NCBI GenBank assembly: GCA_015501585.1
Contig: JADNRY010000114.1
Coordinates: 1-64,000 of the forward strand
Origin: Rhodocollybia butyracea
Taxonomy: Eukaryota > Basidiomycota > Agaricomycetes > Agaricales > Omphalotaceae
Direction of reading: 5' to 3'
Length of the DNA stretch: 64,000 nt
Shown one piece after another: positions 1-11,861 of this stretch; positions within the stretch are counted from its first letter, which is position 1; every line of letters starts with the position of its first letter. The translations under genes and the position numbers were made by a program. The notes under the pieces were generated by a model, which was given only the letters and a program-made list of their open reading frames with translations, was not told where the DNA came from and made no database searches.

Positions 1-225
1 GGAGATAGCTCAACAAGTAATAGTGAGTGTGATGTCTAATACTCGGAGATAGCTCAACAAGTAATAGGAAGTTGCAACTCGGAGATAGCTCAACAAGTGG
101 CAATTAAAGAAGTATTCACTAGGAGATAGCTCAACAGGTGAATATTAGTGGATACAACTTGGAGTTAGCTCAACAAGATGTATAAATGTGTATTGTAGCT
201 TGGAGATAGCTCAACAAGATACAAT
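1..225 (+). repeat. Hairpin-repeat array, copy A (cut by window start)
   Basis: One partial and five complete units: 1-23 (partial), 36-67, 72-103, 114-143, 152-183, 192-225. Each has the core CTYGGAGATAGCTCAACAAG, or a close variant, flanked by arms that differ between units but pair within a unit. For example ATTCAC pairs with GTGAAT in 114-143, and ATTGTA with TACAAT in 192-225. The core can itself fold as CTTG-GAG-ATAG-CTC-AA-CAAG. Units 36-225 are the near-identical inverse of 53063-53252. Function is unknown; it may be part of the LTR or leader of an element extending beyond the window. Confidence 0.85.
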
Positions 226-359
226 GAGTTGGTCTGGTGATTCACACAAGTGATAACAGCAAACAAGTGGGGGTTTGGATTTAAGAAAAATAATACGTCT
301 CACGTACATTGGTAAATCTAGACTACTTATATACTGTGCAATGTGTACTAGTTAGGAAA

Positions 360-700
360 TGCTGCGGAATGACTAGATTTGAGTCATAACTGCGGAAATA
401 CTGCGGATGAGTCAGTCTGACTATGTAATGCTGTGCAATGACTAATATTGAGTCATGTATGCGGAACCGTAGTTGACTCAGATATCTGGCTGTGCAATGA
501 CTGATATTGAGTCATTGATGTAAAGAGGCTATGCAATGATGTCATAGCTGTGGAGCAGTGATGTGATATCATAACTGCGGAGCAATGGAATGACATCATG
601 ATTGTGGAGTAGCAAGATGACATCATAGTTGTGGAGCTAGAATGATGTCATGACTGTGCAGACTGTGCAGTGACTGTTAAAGATCATTCTGGTGTTCTGG
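360..700. repeat. Second array of short palindromes and hairpins
   Basis: Alternating short stems and a recurring linker. Stems ATGACT/AGTCAT enclose 7-nt loops at 369-387, 438-456 and 497-515. After 535 they are replaced by ATGATGTCAT and its complement ATGACATCAT. The linker TGYGGAG or TGTGCA recurs between them. TGACTCA- and TGACATCA-like words resemble bZIP (GCN4/AP-1, ATF) sites, but this is only a sequence resemblance. No coding capacity is seen here or in the flanks 226-359 and 701-845. Confidence 0.6.
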
Positions 701-845
701 AAGAATGTGTGCAGCATTAACCCAAATGGTGTTGAATAACTAATGAATGTAAAATGATAAGTAGAAGTATTAATGATAGTGTTCATAGTTGGTTACAGAA
801 GAAAAAAGATTGGGTGTATAGGATTTAGATCCAGGTCATAACAAT

Positions 846-1227
846 TGTTACAGGAAAATATCTACAGTATTTATACTACAGAATATAATAAACCCTATAA
901 CAATGTATGAGTCTACTTGAGTCGTCCTGCTAAACATAGTGCATATACATGTGCATAATGTACCCTAGAAGATGGAGTCCGTATGGTAATTCTATAGGTA
1001 ATGTTCATAGGTACTGCAAGGCAGCGTACAAGCTATGTATCATAAGACTAATAGCGAATGGCATAATTGACTACATCTATACGAACCTGCGTAGAGGCTG
1101 CGTCTAGTGTTTGAGGGTGAGTTTCAACATAGCATATATCGACAGTTCATCGATCGTATAGCAAGTGCGTCTAGTCGACTCACATTACTGATTAGATACG
1201 ACTCATAAGCGGTAATCTAGTTTCAAC
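846..1227 (-). repeat. Copia-1 3' LTR
   Basis: This 382-bp sequence matches 6312-6670 almost throughout. It is 23 bp longer because of a segment lying between two CGACTCA words; the other LTR has one CGACTCA there, the signature of a slippage deletion between short direct repeats. On the minus strand it follows the purine tract at 1228-1238. Confidence 0.92.
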
Positions 1228-1238
1228 CTCCCCCTTGC
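1228..1238 (-). other. Polypurine tract of Copia-1
   Basis: Minus-strand GCAAGGGGGAG lies directly before the 3' LTR, where the plus-strand primer of an LTR retrotransposon is expected. Confidence 0.75.
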
Positions 1239-1323
1239 TAAGAATTGTAGCTAAGAAGTATAATTTTTTATCGACTTTAAACGGCATTATAGTTTATAGA
1301 CATATTGCACAGTCTATAGCAAA

Positions 1324-2160
1324 TCAATTAAAGAGAATTCCAAGACTGTTGCGGAATTTCTGAAATTTGACAAGTGCAAGGTTCTTCGTGAGAAGATCTG
1401 CAACATTATCATCAGTAGGAACATAGAAGAGTTCTATTTCTTTTGATTCAATGCGTTCTCTGATATAATGATATCGTATATCAATATGCTTGGTTCTTCT
1501 TTCTTGTACAGGATTAGATCCCAGAAAGATTGATCCTTGATTATCACCACATAAGGGCAATACAGCGATAGTAATTCCGATCTCAGAAAAGAGAGACTTG
1601 AGCCACATAAGTTGTCTACATGAATCAGATAAAGCCATGTATTCAGCTTCAGTCGATGAAAGAGCAACTGTTTTCTGTTTATGAGAAGTCCAGCAGATTG
1701 GACCTGTGGCAAGTTTGATAATCATCCCAGTATGGGATTTTCGATCATCTGGATCTGACGCCCAGTCAGAATCACAATAGGCTAAGAAGCCATGGTCAGA
1801 TCTACCATCAAAGACAAGTACGTAAGTAGAAGTCCCAATTAAGTAGCGCACAATGTAAAGTGCTTTGGCCAGGTGGTCTGGGTTTGGATTCGCCGAATAC
1901 TGTGAGAGTTTTATAACGGCATAAGCAATGTCGGGTCGGGTGCCTAGCATCAGATACAATAAAGATCCAATTACGCTTTGGAAGCGTTGTCTAAGTTTGG
2001 CATCTACACGACCAGTGTTTGCACGAGGAACCCAGGATGAAGGTAATGGGGTTGGGGTGGCTTTGGCGTTAGTTAATCCAAAACGTTCTATGACCTTTTG
2101 AAGATAAGGTTGTTGGTCAAGTGTTAAGACACGTTTGGAACGATCCCGTGTAATCCGCAT
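1324..2160 (-). pseudogene. Copia-1 reverse transcriptase C-terminus and RNase H
   Basis: A 278-residue ORF starting inside the reverse-transcriptase domain. The reading continues upstream of the first Met as LGEPTEFLG, so the Met is not a true start. It carries the Copia connection (RPDIAYAV, LAKALYIVRYL) and a type I RNase H: D in YCDSDWASD, E in ALSSTEAEYMALS, D in LCGDNQG, followed by KHIDIRYHYIRE and the C-terminal NVADLLTK. These are the hallmarks of Ty1/Copia RNase H, which degrades RNA in the RNA-DNA hybrid. The polymerase core upstream is deleted, so the polymerase cannot function. Confidence 0.92.
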
Positions 2161-2188
2161 TCCAAGGAACTCAGTTGGTTCTCCTAGA

Positions 2189-3937
2189 TCACGACATTCC
2201 CATAATTACTCCCCCTTCCTGAGCTAGTTTAGTCAGAAGTGCTTCCTCTTCTATGTCAGAATCCGGAGTAGCGCCTGGAGGTGGCGGTGTGACCATACGG
2301 TCATCAGGATTCAATGGACGTGGTGGTGGAACCGGTGGCGGAACTTGATCAGGAACTATATTGCGAGCAGGCACAAGTCCACGTCTAGCGTGTCCAAAGC
2401 GCTCAGCACGTTCTTCACGATCAGCTTGTCGGCTCCAAGTGCCAGGCGTGGGTATCATGCCAGGGCGCAAGGGTGCACGGCGTTCTCTAGTGGGGTTCAT
2501 ACGTTTCCATGCTTCAACGTCTTCGGGACGGTAGCTGAATGGATTAGGATCGGGAGCAGGTGGTGAAGGGTCTCTTGCTTGAGGTGGAGGGGTGGGTGGT
2601 CGAGATGGTACCGGAGGATTGGGATTTGGAGCATCATCATCACCAGGCAGATCTGGATCTGGGCCAGCTGGTGGACTGTGCGGTCCATTTTCCGGTTCAG
2701 TAAACGGTTGTGGTTGATCTTCCGGGAATTCCGGATCAAATGGAATGTCTGCACCATTACCATTTGAAGGTTGCGAAGGTTTCACAGGCGTGGGGGCAAC
2801 AGGTATAGCGGGTTTTACTCCAGAATCAGATTCGGATTTGCACCGTGGAAACCATTTCTCATAGAAAGTTGCTTGTGCAGCATGCACTACGGAATTATCG
2901 CTACGCATGAATAGATATCCTTTGCTTCCTTGGTCATATCCAATGAAAGTCATTGCTTCAGAGTGTGGGGATTGTTTATTTTTTCGCTTGTCAATAGGAA
3001 TAAAGACATAAGCGCCACAGCCAAAGGTTCTGAAGTACGAGACATCAGGTTTCTTTTTGAGAAAACCTTCAATTGGTGTCTTCCAGTTCAATCGACGGAT
3101 CGGTGTGCGGTTATACACATGTACTCCTGTGGAATATGAAAATTGCCACCAGGACTCCGGGCAGCATGCATGGTGTCGCATGGCTTCGGATTTTTCCATG
3201 AGTGTACGGTTGATACGTTCCGCTCTACCATTCTGTTGATGAACATAAGGTTCGGACATTTGAATATCAATACCCTCAGACTTGAGAAAGGAAGTAAATT
3301 CCTTTGAGATAAGTTCTCCCCCTCGATCAATGCGGAAACGCACAAGTTTGCGTCCAGTTTGTTTTTCAGCCCAAGATTTGAAATCCTTGAAGGCTTGAAA
3401 CGCTTCTGATTTTTGTCGCAGCATGATCGAAGTAGCATGAGAAGAGCAGTCATCCACCAGAGTGATCACAAATTTAAATTTATGATAAGAGACGGTTGGA
3501 ATTTCAACCAAATCTGCGTGAATTAAATCCATAGGGTTGGATGCTTGTTTCTCGGACTTAGGATATGCTTTGGAGGCAGCCTTTCCAAGCGCGCAACCTT
3601 TGCATGGAGATTCTTTATCTGGTATCGACAACTTAGGTAGTCCATTGACATTTCCAGGAGCATTGCGTAATACGACATCACCGGGATGTGCAAAACGGTT
3701 ATGCCAGGTGTTAAAATCATTAGGAGATGATATCATGCCTATCTCAGATTTCACTACATCGGCCTTTAGCCAGTGAATATTATCCCTATCGTTATTGGGA
3801 TATAAGGTCATGATTGTTGAGTCATCATCCGTCTTACGAATAACTGATTTTTCAACGTTAATAGTTGTGTAACAACCCTGTCGATTTAATAAACCAACAG
3901 ATAGAAGTCGGTGTGTGCAATGCGGTTGGTAAAACAC
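2189..3937 (-). pseudogene. Copia-1 GAG-pre-integrase and integrase
   Basis: A 582-residue ORF. Near the N-terminus is the zinc-binding region with WHNRFAHPG and CKGCALGK (HHCC type). The rve catalytic core follows: D in LIHADLVEI, D in FRIDRGGE and E in NGRAERINRTLME, the DDE triad that joins element DNA to the target. A C-terminal core continuation (FGCGAYVFIP, FIGYDQGSKGY) leads into a roughly 200-residue proline-rich tail typical of the Copia integrase-polymerase linker. The frame upstream continues as GEGKILTTKLHPV, so the 5' boundary is a frameshift rather than a start. The ORF ends abruptly at the reverse-transcriptase deletion. Confidence 0.93.
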
Positions 3938-3977
3938 TGGGTGTAACTTAGTCGTGAGGATTTTTCCTTCGCCGTTG

Positions 3978-5435
3978 TCATGCCTTATGTAGACTGTTCA
4001 TAAAGGTTGACGTACGTTTGTCAGCAGTCTGGACAGGTATCGGATGTGTGAATTTTTTATAAGACACAAAGTCTTGCCGATAAGGGGTAAAATATCCAGA
4101 TGCACCGGAATCAAGCAGCCATGTGTTAAATATCTGACTAAGGTTCTTATTTGCACCATGCACATCATTAGAAACCATTTTATTTAATTTACCCTCACTA
4201 GGAGGTACAGAGTTCATGAAGCGTGGAGAATGTGATACATAAGGTCCATTTGGACTGTTCGAGATTCCAGCCATATTATTGAACATCTGTTGTAATGAGT
4301 GCAATTGGTCAGTGAATTTTTCCTTAAAACTATTAAGGGAAGCTTGCCAGAAAATAAGGCGCTCGTCTCCAGAGCCATACATTTCCTCGTCAATGTCCAT
4401 TTCGAGTTTAGTCTGAGGCCAAAGGTGATCAGAGAGATCGACCTCTACTTCCTCGATCTTCATCCTGTCAAGGACGGAGTCGTGGGAGGCTTCACGGAGG
4501 AAGCTGTCATTAATGCGCGAGGCAAGGCAGGTGGCGAAATTAGAGACATTGGAAGTCTCCACTTCAGCCGATTCATGAGCCTTTTCTTTGCCTTTTCCTC
4601 CTTTCTTTCCGCGGCGTGTCTTTTTGTCTTTGTCAGAAGTAGAAGACGAGTCATTGGAAGGTTTGCTTGCCGGGTAAGGCGCTCCCTTCTTAGTGTCCTT
4701 CTTCTTCTTCTGATCATTCCAAGAAGTCTTGGAATGAGATTGACGTTTGACGCCGGAGATGCGGGCCGCGAGAGAGGTAGCGTTGGATTGGCGGCGGCGG
4801 TACTTGTCCTGAATGATCGGCATGATGTTGGACGGAGTAAGAAGAGTAGCATCTCGAGAAAGGATTGTCATCGCAAGACTATCCCATTGAGTAGGTAAGG
4901 CGGCCAAGAGAATCATAGCTTTTACCGGTTCGGGAAGAATGAGACCAGAGCCATCAAGGCGGGAGAAGGTGGAGTTTAAAGATGCTAGGGCAAGAGTAGG
5001 GTTGTTTCTTCCGTCAATTTGGAAGTTAATGGCCTCTTTGAAGATGCCAAAAGTGCCGGCAGAGCCGGGTTTGCCGTAGATCTTTTTGATTTCTTCCCAA
5101 GTTTCGGCAGATTCAGACTTTAGGACAGTAGCCCTGATGTCATCAGGAAGTCGGAGGGCAATTAAGCCCATGGCTTGGTCGTCAAGACTGTCCCAGTCAT
5201 CAATCTCTTTCTGCCGTTCAGCAGTGGTGGTCTCAACATCTTCATTAGCCTTGTAAGTCCTTGCGGCAATTTCATCAGATGTGGGTTTTCGGTATGTTGG
5301 TTTGGGTCGAGGGATTCGTCCACATACAACGGACCAACAACGAGAGGCTCTAAGGAGCGCTGTCATTGAACTGGACCAGGAGGGGTAGTTAGCCCCATTG
5401 AGGAGAGGAACACTAGAGAGGTTTGAGAGAGACAT
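3978..5435 (-). pseudogene. Copia-1 Gag and protease N-terminus
   Basis: A 485-residue ORF whose Met (MSLSNLSSV) precedes the Gag signature LLNGANYPSWSSSM, as in fungal Copia Gag proteins (UBN2/DUF4219 type). The middle is Lys- and Ser-rich; no CCHC knuckle is seen. The retroviral-type aspartic protease starts at WLLDSGAS (catalytic DSG) with the following VQTADKR flap region, then runs out of frame at about 3980. The protease frame resumes one frame away before 3937. A 1-nt shift therefore separates this ORF from the integrase ORF, unless the element uses programmed frameshifting there; disruption is more likely because the site lies inside the protease. Confidence 0.9.
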
Positions 5436-6311
5436 GTTTTGATAAGGTTCTAGAAAAAGTAGAGCAACAGTCAGTGACGTGCTTCCACAAGTTATGAACT
5501 CAGATCACAACAACAGAGTCAGAAACCCGTGACAAGTGTTTTCAGTGTTGATCGCATATAATTATCCATCCGTTTTCCATCCACTGATCCGATCATTCCA
5601 ATTCGGACTCAGTCACTTAAGTTGATCGGAACACAAATAGGGTAACTGAATGCCAAGAATATGCGTTCAGTCAACGTTCAGATGTGCTTTGCAGCACAAT
5701 CGAACAGTATCCCTTCAGCATGTGAAGAACTTAAGGCAAGCAGCAGGTAGGTAATGTGTATGTACAATTATTCTACGAAGGCCAAGAACCCAATGATCGT
5801 TCGCAGTTTGCCAGCGGATGCACATGAACGCTTTTATGGCTATTATAGCGGTGACCCCAAGTCTACCTGGCAGGGAATAAAACCCTAAAGGGAATGCCAT
5901 CACAGCAAAGCCCTTAAACAGTTCGTTCGATCATCGGGTGCCTATGTAAATACATGTGTGTGTCAGTGTGCAAAGTCATGTATATTTTTGAACAATGCAG
6001 GAATGGAGAGAAATGCGATCCATGAATGTTACCATGTACCATGACCAGCTATGCACAACACGCGAACTTCGTACACTCCAGGAATGAGCGTTGGACGTTC
6101 ATTGAACACTGTCTAACCAAGTGCAGTAAGCACAATGGAGGGCACAACATGTGTTGAAGCAATCCGGGGCCCATAACCTGTAGAAACAGCGGTCAGTCAA
6201 CACAAGGTCGACAGCATACTCACCTGAGAGTGTCAGGATGTTACAGGAGTTGTAAGAGTGCTTGTTGAGAGCAGAACAAGTGTCCAGACGAATAGTAGGA
6301 TTCTTGGTTAT
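5436..6311 (-). other. Copia-1 untranslated leader with primer-binding region
   Basis: About 880 bp between the 5' LTR and gag with no ORF of note. Immediately inside the LTR the minus strand reads ATAACCAAGAATCC, the expected position of the tRNA primer-binding site; the matching tRNA was not identified. Confidence 0.6.
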
Positions 6312-6670
6312 TGTTACAGGAAAATATCTACAGTATTTATACTACAGAATATAATAAACCCTATAACAATGTATGAGTCTACTTGAGTCGTCCTGCTAAA
6401 CATAGTGCATATACATGTGCATAATGTACCCTAGAAGATGGAGTCCGTATGATAATTCTATAGGTAATGTTCATAGGTACTGCAAGGCAGCGTACAAGCT
6501 ATGTATCATAAGACTAATAGCGAATGGCATAATTGACTACATCTATACGAACCTGCGTAGAGGCTGCGTCTAGTGTTTGAGGGTGAGTTTCAACATAGCA
6601 TATATCGACAGTTCATCGATCGTATAGCAAGTGTGTCTAGTCGACTCATAAGCGGTAATCTAGTTTCAAC
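6312..6670 (-). repeat. Copia-1 5' LTR
   Basis: This 359-bp sequence is nearly identical to 846-1227 apart from the 23-bp difference and a few substitutions. The low divergence suggests a fairly recent insertion in spite of the internal damage. Confidence 0.92.
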
Positions 6671-7684
6671 ACTGCTGAGGACCGAGCACCAGCAAGGGTC
6701 TGGGAGAAGTTAGAGCGAGTACGGCCCCTTTGTTTTTTATCGTGCTCTGCAGTGGTACTAGGTAGGGCCAGGAGGGGTGCTACTATTCTTTCTAAGATTT
6801 TCTTGATGCTCCAGCCCTTAATGCTGACGGTGTTGTGAATTATTAATATAAGAGGCCTGGCCCACTGCAGTTGAAGTATTTGCATAATGGCCAAATTCTG
6901 GATCACGCATCAGGTTGATTCTTTGGGGATGTTCCTTCCAGATACTCACTGTGAATTTCAATCTTTATATCTACAAATTTGGGCACCCCCAGTTGTTGGT
7001 GCAGTGCCATACAGCCTAGGCGATGGTGAGTTCCTACTATGTACTAATATTTGTATGCCTGTGATTGCTGCTTAGAGTATGTACTGATATTTCCTTATAC
7101 ACTATATGACAGTGGCATCTGCATCTGGAACTTGTACAAGTACTTGTGAAACAATAAGTACTACCCTCAGAAGCGTGCTTGGAGTACAATCAACTCGTAT
7201 TGAATATTTACCTGTCAAACAATAAGTACTAGCTACTTGAATATGCGATACATAAATAAAATGACTTACCCTCAGAAGTGTACTTGGAGTACAATCAACT
7301 GAGGGACTTAACATCACAATCTGAACAAGCATAAGTAAGTAGCACAAAACTGCCAAGTGTATATAGGCGCAATGAGTTCGTTTTTGGCGTTTCTGAGCTA
7401 GTTGCTCTCCTAGGTCCTTACCGTCTGGTGTCTTCTTCGCGTCGGAAATCCACCGGAGGGTATGGATCCTGAGGTAGGCAAGTTTGACATCTGAGACGTC
7501 CTCTTCATTGTCAATAGTACACAATCTACAAGCGTTATTCCTATTCTGTATCTCAAAATTCTTCTTCCGTTTTCCAGTGAAAGTTTGCCGAGTAGAGAGG
7601 TAACTGTCACGTTTTTGTGTGTTTTGCAAACTCTGCCTGGCCTTGCCAAAGAGGACTGGGTGGGAAGAGGGCCTGTAGGTAGCT
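6671..7684. other. No recognisable gene
   Basis: Short ORFs on both strands show no family motif. A local direct repeat of about 34 bp (core CTCAGAAGYGTRCTTGGAGT) occurs at about 7162-7195 and 7267-7300. Confidence 0.5.
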
Positions 7685-9867
7685 GCATGCTATGGAAAGC
7701 AAGAAGGGCCTGCTCCCTCGGATCATGATTTTTGACGTCGCCGAACTGATGGAGCCGAATCGGGACACGGACCTCGGGCACTCGCTACAATTATGTAAAT
7801 CTAATACTATTTATTCATTGGCGCTGTTCTCGTTGCGCTATTTGACAAACAAGAAGTAGCTTATCACAATTATCATGCAATCCTGTATCATTACAAACAC
7901 ATGCTCGCTGGATATCACGCTTTGCGCGTCAATCTTGATGGCTTAAAGCTCGCCACCTAGTAGCCCCGTTTCAAGCTTTGAGGAAACCATGGCTGGAACC
8001 CTCTGTTACGTGTTACACAGGCATACAATAGAAAGTACTACAGATCCTCGGATTCATCAGATCCCCTTCAAGTCCATCCAATCCAACTACAGAACTTGTT
8101 ACACTGGTGCTCTGCCAGGAGGTTTCAGGAACAGCTATCAATATTACCTTGTCCAAATACTATCTGCCTCTTGCCCTCTTCAGTGTCCCCATATATAATT
8201 TTCAATATGTTGCTGCCAGACATGCGGGGTAGCGGTAAAATAAGACTTCACAATATTGATACTGTAGCTGAGAGTAGGATCACAGTCACTATCACTCACG
8301 GACTTGTCATTGTCTGAGCATCAGTACGGAGCTCTCCAGTTCCTTGAATGTCAGACAAAAAGGCAACTCCTTGTGTCTTGACATCAACTTGACATATTGC
8401 CAGTGCTGGCAAGCACCGGGCACCCATCATTATTATGTACATCTATTACTATTCATTCATATTCTTGTTTGTCAAGATAATACTAAGGGCATACAATAAG
8501 TAACCCACTAATCATTCTTGCAAGTTTGTAACTGTGGAAATAGCGAAGTAGCGGCACTATGGACCTGAAAGATAGAGATGCAAAGAACTACCATGCTGCT
8601 ATTCCAGCTATCTCAAAGCCATCTTTTCTTGATTTTCTTTAAGATTCAGGTATCGAATCTTGACTCCACGGCTCACTCTTAATACTATATGATCAGTATA
8701 TGATTGCATGCAAGATCAATCCTCCACTGTTGAAGTACTTACTAGCACATATGCACAACCTGGGCTGCAGTATGGTAGTGAGGACTGCCCTTCAGAATTC
8801 CTGGATAATTTTGATATTTTAGGCTTCTAGTGTTGTATAAACTGGGATATCATTTTATTTTCAGTTTGAACTTTGTTCAATTTCTATATGTTCAACTTAA
8901 CTTGAGATGTACACTTGTCAGTTCTTTGTGGGCAGAAACATCCTCATATTGGGTTATTTACAAATTAGTTGACTTTTTCTGCTACCTCTAGGCTGTGAAC
9001 TTGGTAAGTTAAATACTCAGTAGTACTTACTACATGAGTGTACAACAACTCTTATCAATAAATGTAAGTATCTGTGAATGCTAACTCTGTAGATGAAACA
9101 AAAGGAGCACGCTGCACAAGTAATCAGGCACTATAAGTAAAGGAGAAGAAGAGTATTTTTATGTTCACACCTCCACATAGGCCACAAAACCTTTACAAAC
9201 CTCGTGCCCCGGTACTAGTATGTAGAACAAGTAAGTAAATACCATTGCTCGAAATACAATGCCCCTCAGCACAGGTTTGGCGTAGGTGCAATCAAATAAT
9301 CTGGGGATCAAGATACACCACTTGTAAAACTTAGCTTGTATGACTAGCCTAAGGACTCGGAAAGCATTATTATAGCGGTCTGCCGAACGACGTAAATGCG
9401 ACTCAAAATTAAGCCGTGAGATTATATTACCCGCTACTTACGAGCTTTTCTTGGTGTCTCACACCGATCCCACACGACAAGACCCTCTTCTTCCCTTTGG
9501 TCAGAATCAGGGACTCAATCTTCTCTCTGTCTCCTTATCAGTCCATTTGAGCGAAACCCACCCTTCTATGTTACTTTGACTTACCATGTACTATAGGCAC
9601 CCTGTTCTTTGCATCTCTATTTTTCGGGTTCACAGTGCCGCAACTTGGCTTTTTCCACGGTTACGAATTTGCGAGAATGATTAGTAGGATTCTTGTTTGT
9701 CAAATAGCGCAACGAGAACAGCGCCAATGAATAAATTATAAATAGTATTAGATTTACATAATTGTAGCGAGTGCCCGAGGTCCGTGTCCCGATTCGGCTC
9801 CATCAGTTCGGCGACGTCAAAAATCATGATCCGAGGGAGCAGGCCCTTCTTCCTTTGCATAGCATGC
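7685..9867. mobile_element. Element-like region with ~170-bp inverted arms
   Basis: The arm 7685-7855 matches the reverse complement of 9690-9867, apart from a 7-bp indel and a few substitutions. The outer ends are GCATGCTATG on both sides and the inner ends are at GACAAACAAGAA. A third, partial and diverged copy lies at about 8417-8476 in the orientation of the left arm. No transposase ORF is visible in between and no clear target duplication was seen, so this may be a non-autonomous element or two inverted copies of one short repeat. Confidence 0.55.
9474..9513 (+). repeat. Diverged copy of the GACTCTGACC terminal repeat
   Basis: This segment (ACAAGACCCTC...GGTCAGAATCAGGGA) resembles the right-hand terminus seen at 16550-16580 and 29090-29123. 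No further part of the element is evident. Confidence 0.45.
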
Positions 9868-11853
9868 CGCGGTATGACAAGAGCTCAATGAAAATTACGT
9901 GAAAGTCGGTTTGGCAACGAGAATCCAATGAGAAGTTAAATGGGTGCCAAATATGGCGTGGCTAGACTCTCATCTGCTCACACACGTTACACTTTCCATG
10001 CCCAAGGGTACTCTGCATACCCAGCCTCAGCCCAAAGGCTTCACCTGCTGATACCTATGCAAACGACTTGCGCCAACGAAGATGGAAAAGTAGATAAGAT
10101 AATATTCAATACAATCAATACGTGACAGCAATTGAGATCCGGGAGGGCGAAAATCAAAAAATGAACCATGCCGTTCCCGAGTGCACTAAGCAAGTACAAG
10201 CTACATATAAGTGTAAGTACTAGTTCCATAAATATATATATAAACAATGTACTATACAAGCTGCCGTAGGTATCCGGCGCAGCGGGGCCTCGGAGCTGTG
10301 AGGCTCCCACAGGGGATTGGAGACTTTGATATGCTCTATGGATTCTATTGCTTGTTCTACTACTTGGCATTTGTACCAGGCCTTCTATACTACAGTACAG
10401 GTACTACTAGATATATCTACCAGGTCAGTAGCTGAGTAAGTAAATTGGTAAGCAATGTCGGAGGAATATCAGTGCCGGATTGCCATGATGCCATCATCAG
10501 ATTGGCAACTACAACACAAACAACTGAAGGACTAAGGACGGCTCGTCCTGTATATATGTAAGTACCAGAAACTGCCAGGTAAATACTAGACACTCAGATA
10601 ATCAAATAGGAAATCAAAGAAATAGAACTGACAATCCAGGAATGCAATGGATGTCTCGTGTGAACCACCATTCAAGGAGATCAGTGTTCCCAAATGATGC
10701 TGGAAACAATGTCATTTTGAAGTAGCGTTGAAGTTCATCATCGAGGGAATGTGAGCTATAGACGTCGATGCTATAATAAGCGCAAAGCTTAACAGCGGGA
10801 TTTAAGGGGGGGGCACAAACGGAGGCGGAAACGACCCCTTTATTCTAAGTACAGTAGCTAATATATATAGGTCAATCAATAACAAATACGGTAAAGTACG
10901 GAGCGGCGGGTAACATGACCGGGGGGCAGCTGAGACTGAAAAATCGGTCATACCGAGGGCTGGCTGCGCCTCCGCGCATGCGGAATCAATTCTTCCGAGG
11001 GCCAGTTGGGCTGGGTTTTCAATTCCCGGGCCTCCAATACCTAGATATTGCCTAGATATTGTTCAGATTCTGTATTTCTGAGAGTAAAAGTTCGAAAATT
11101 TTTGCCGCCACTGTAAATTGACTGTAAGTATAGAAATTAGCTATGAAAAAAATGCCCATAGTACATGATTTTACAGTGCAAAATGGCTTGCTATGCACTA
11201 AAATTTTGCAGGAAAAAGGCCTAATTATACGAAAAGTTCGCGCTAACGCGCGAAGCCCAAAATGCCCTTGCCACTGTGTGTACTTAGGGCCTGTTCAGCA
11301 AGATTGAGTCCGATGTTGGTCAAATGTTCATTTCTTTGTGTTGTTTCTCTAAAGTTTCCATGCTAATATATCCATTTATTCATAGTCTTACTTAAATAAC
11401 ATTAAAAAAGGTTTGTTGAGCTTAAATTGAGCTCATAGTTGCCCGTTAGAGCGAAGTGCATGGGCGCTTACCTGCTCACATGACCATCGGTCACAAACGG
11501 TCTTGTCGGATTTAATCGGTTCGAAAACGGTCCAAACGGTCGGGGGTGGGAACCCTTGGTTTGAGGCTGTAGTCCTGAGACCCGAAACAACAACCGTCGG
11601 ACTGGTGGTCCACCTTCAACAGGGAAGATGAGAACTTCCTTTGTGTTGTCGAAGCTCTTGGAAGGGGATCGTAATGATACTAGTTATAGGTAGGTATATA
11701 ACCAATCTCTTTACGCTCCATAAACCTTAACTCCAAACTCTTTCACACGTCGACTCTCCGTCTCTTTAACCTCCACCACCCAAGTTCCAACTTCTCTATT
11801 TTCTTTCCTCTACTTTAACAACAACATGGCATCACAAACAACTCGGCTACGGC
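9868..11853. other. Gene-poor region with a dispersed repeat
   Basis: No ORF with recognisable motifs. The segment about 10255-10520 is related to 25857-26395: it shares TACTACAGTACAGGTACT, a run GAGTAAGTAAAT, and a later stretch around ATCAGTGCCG and GCCATCATC. Its first part (TATCCGGCGCAG) also resembles the termini at 21331 and 22600. 10600-11850 shows AT-rich sequence with no structure that could be assigned. Confidence 0.45.
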
Positions 11854-11861
11854 TCGGTGAT

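Larger units (their letters stand above)
846..6670 (-). mobile_element. Copia-1: Ty1/Copia LTR retrotransposon, internally deleted
   Basis: Two LTRs (846-1227 and 6312-6670) enclose Gag, protease, integrase and RNase H coding sequence on the minus strand, in the Copia order (integrase before reverse transcriptase). The reverse-transcriptase core, including its YVDD motif, is missing at the junction near 2160-2190, and the protease is frameshifted near 3940-3980, so this copy cannot be autonomous. The LTR outer ends are TG at 846 and about CAAC(A) at 6670. No 5-bp target duplication is recognisable in the flanks. Confidence 0.93.

Noticed and set aside
846..6670. Intact Copia element with target duplication
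   Set aside because: The 5-bp flanks of the two LTRs do not match in any plausible register, and the polymerase core is missing.
7102..7781. Overlapping minus-strand ORFs of 123 and 175 residues as a gene
   Set aside because: No recognisable motif, and part of the sequence is the left arm of an inverted repeat and a local direct repeat.
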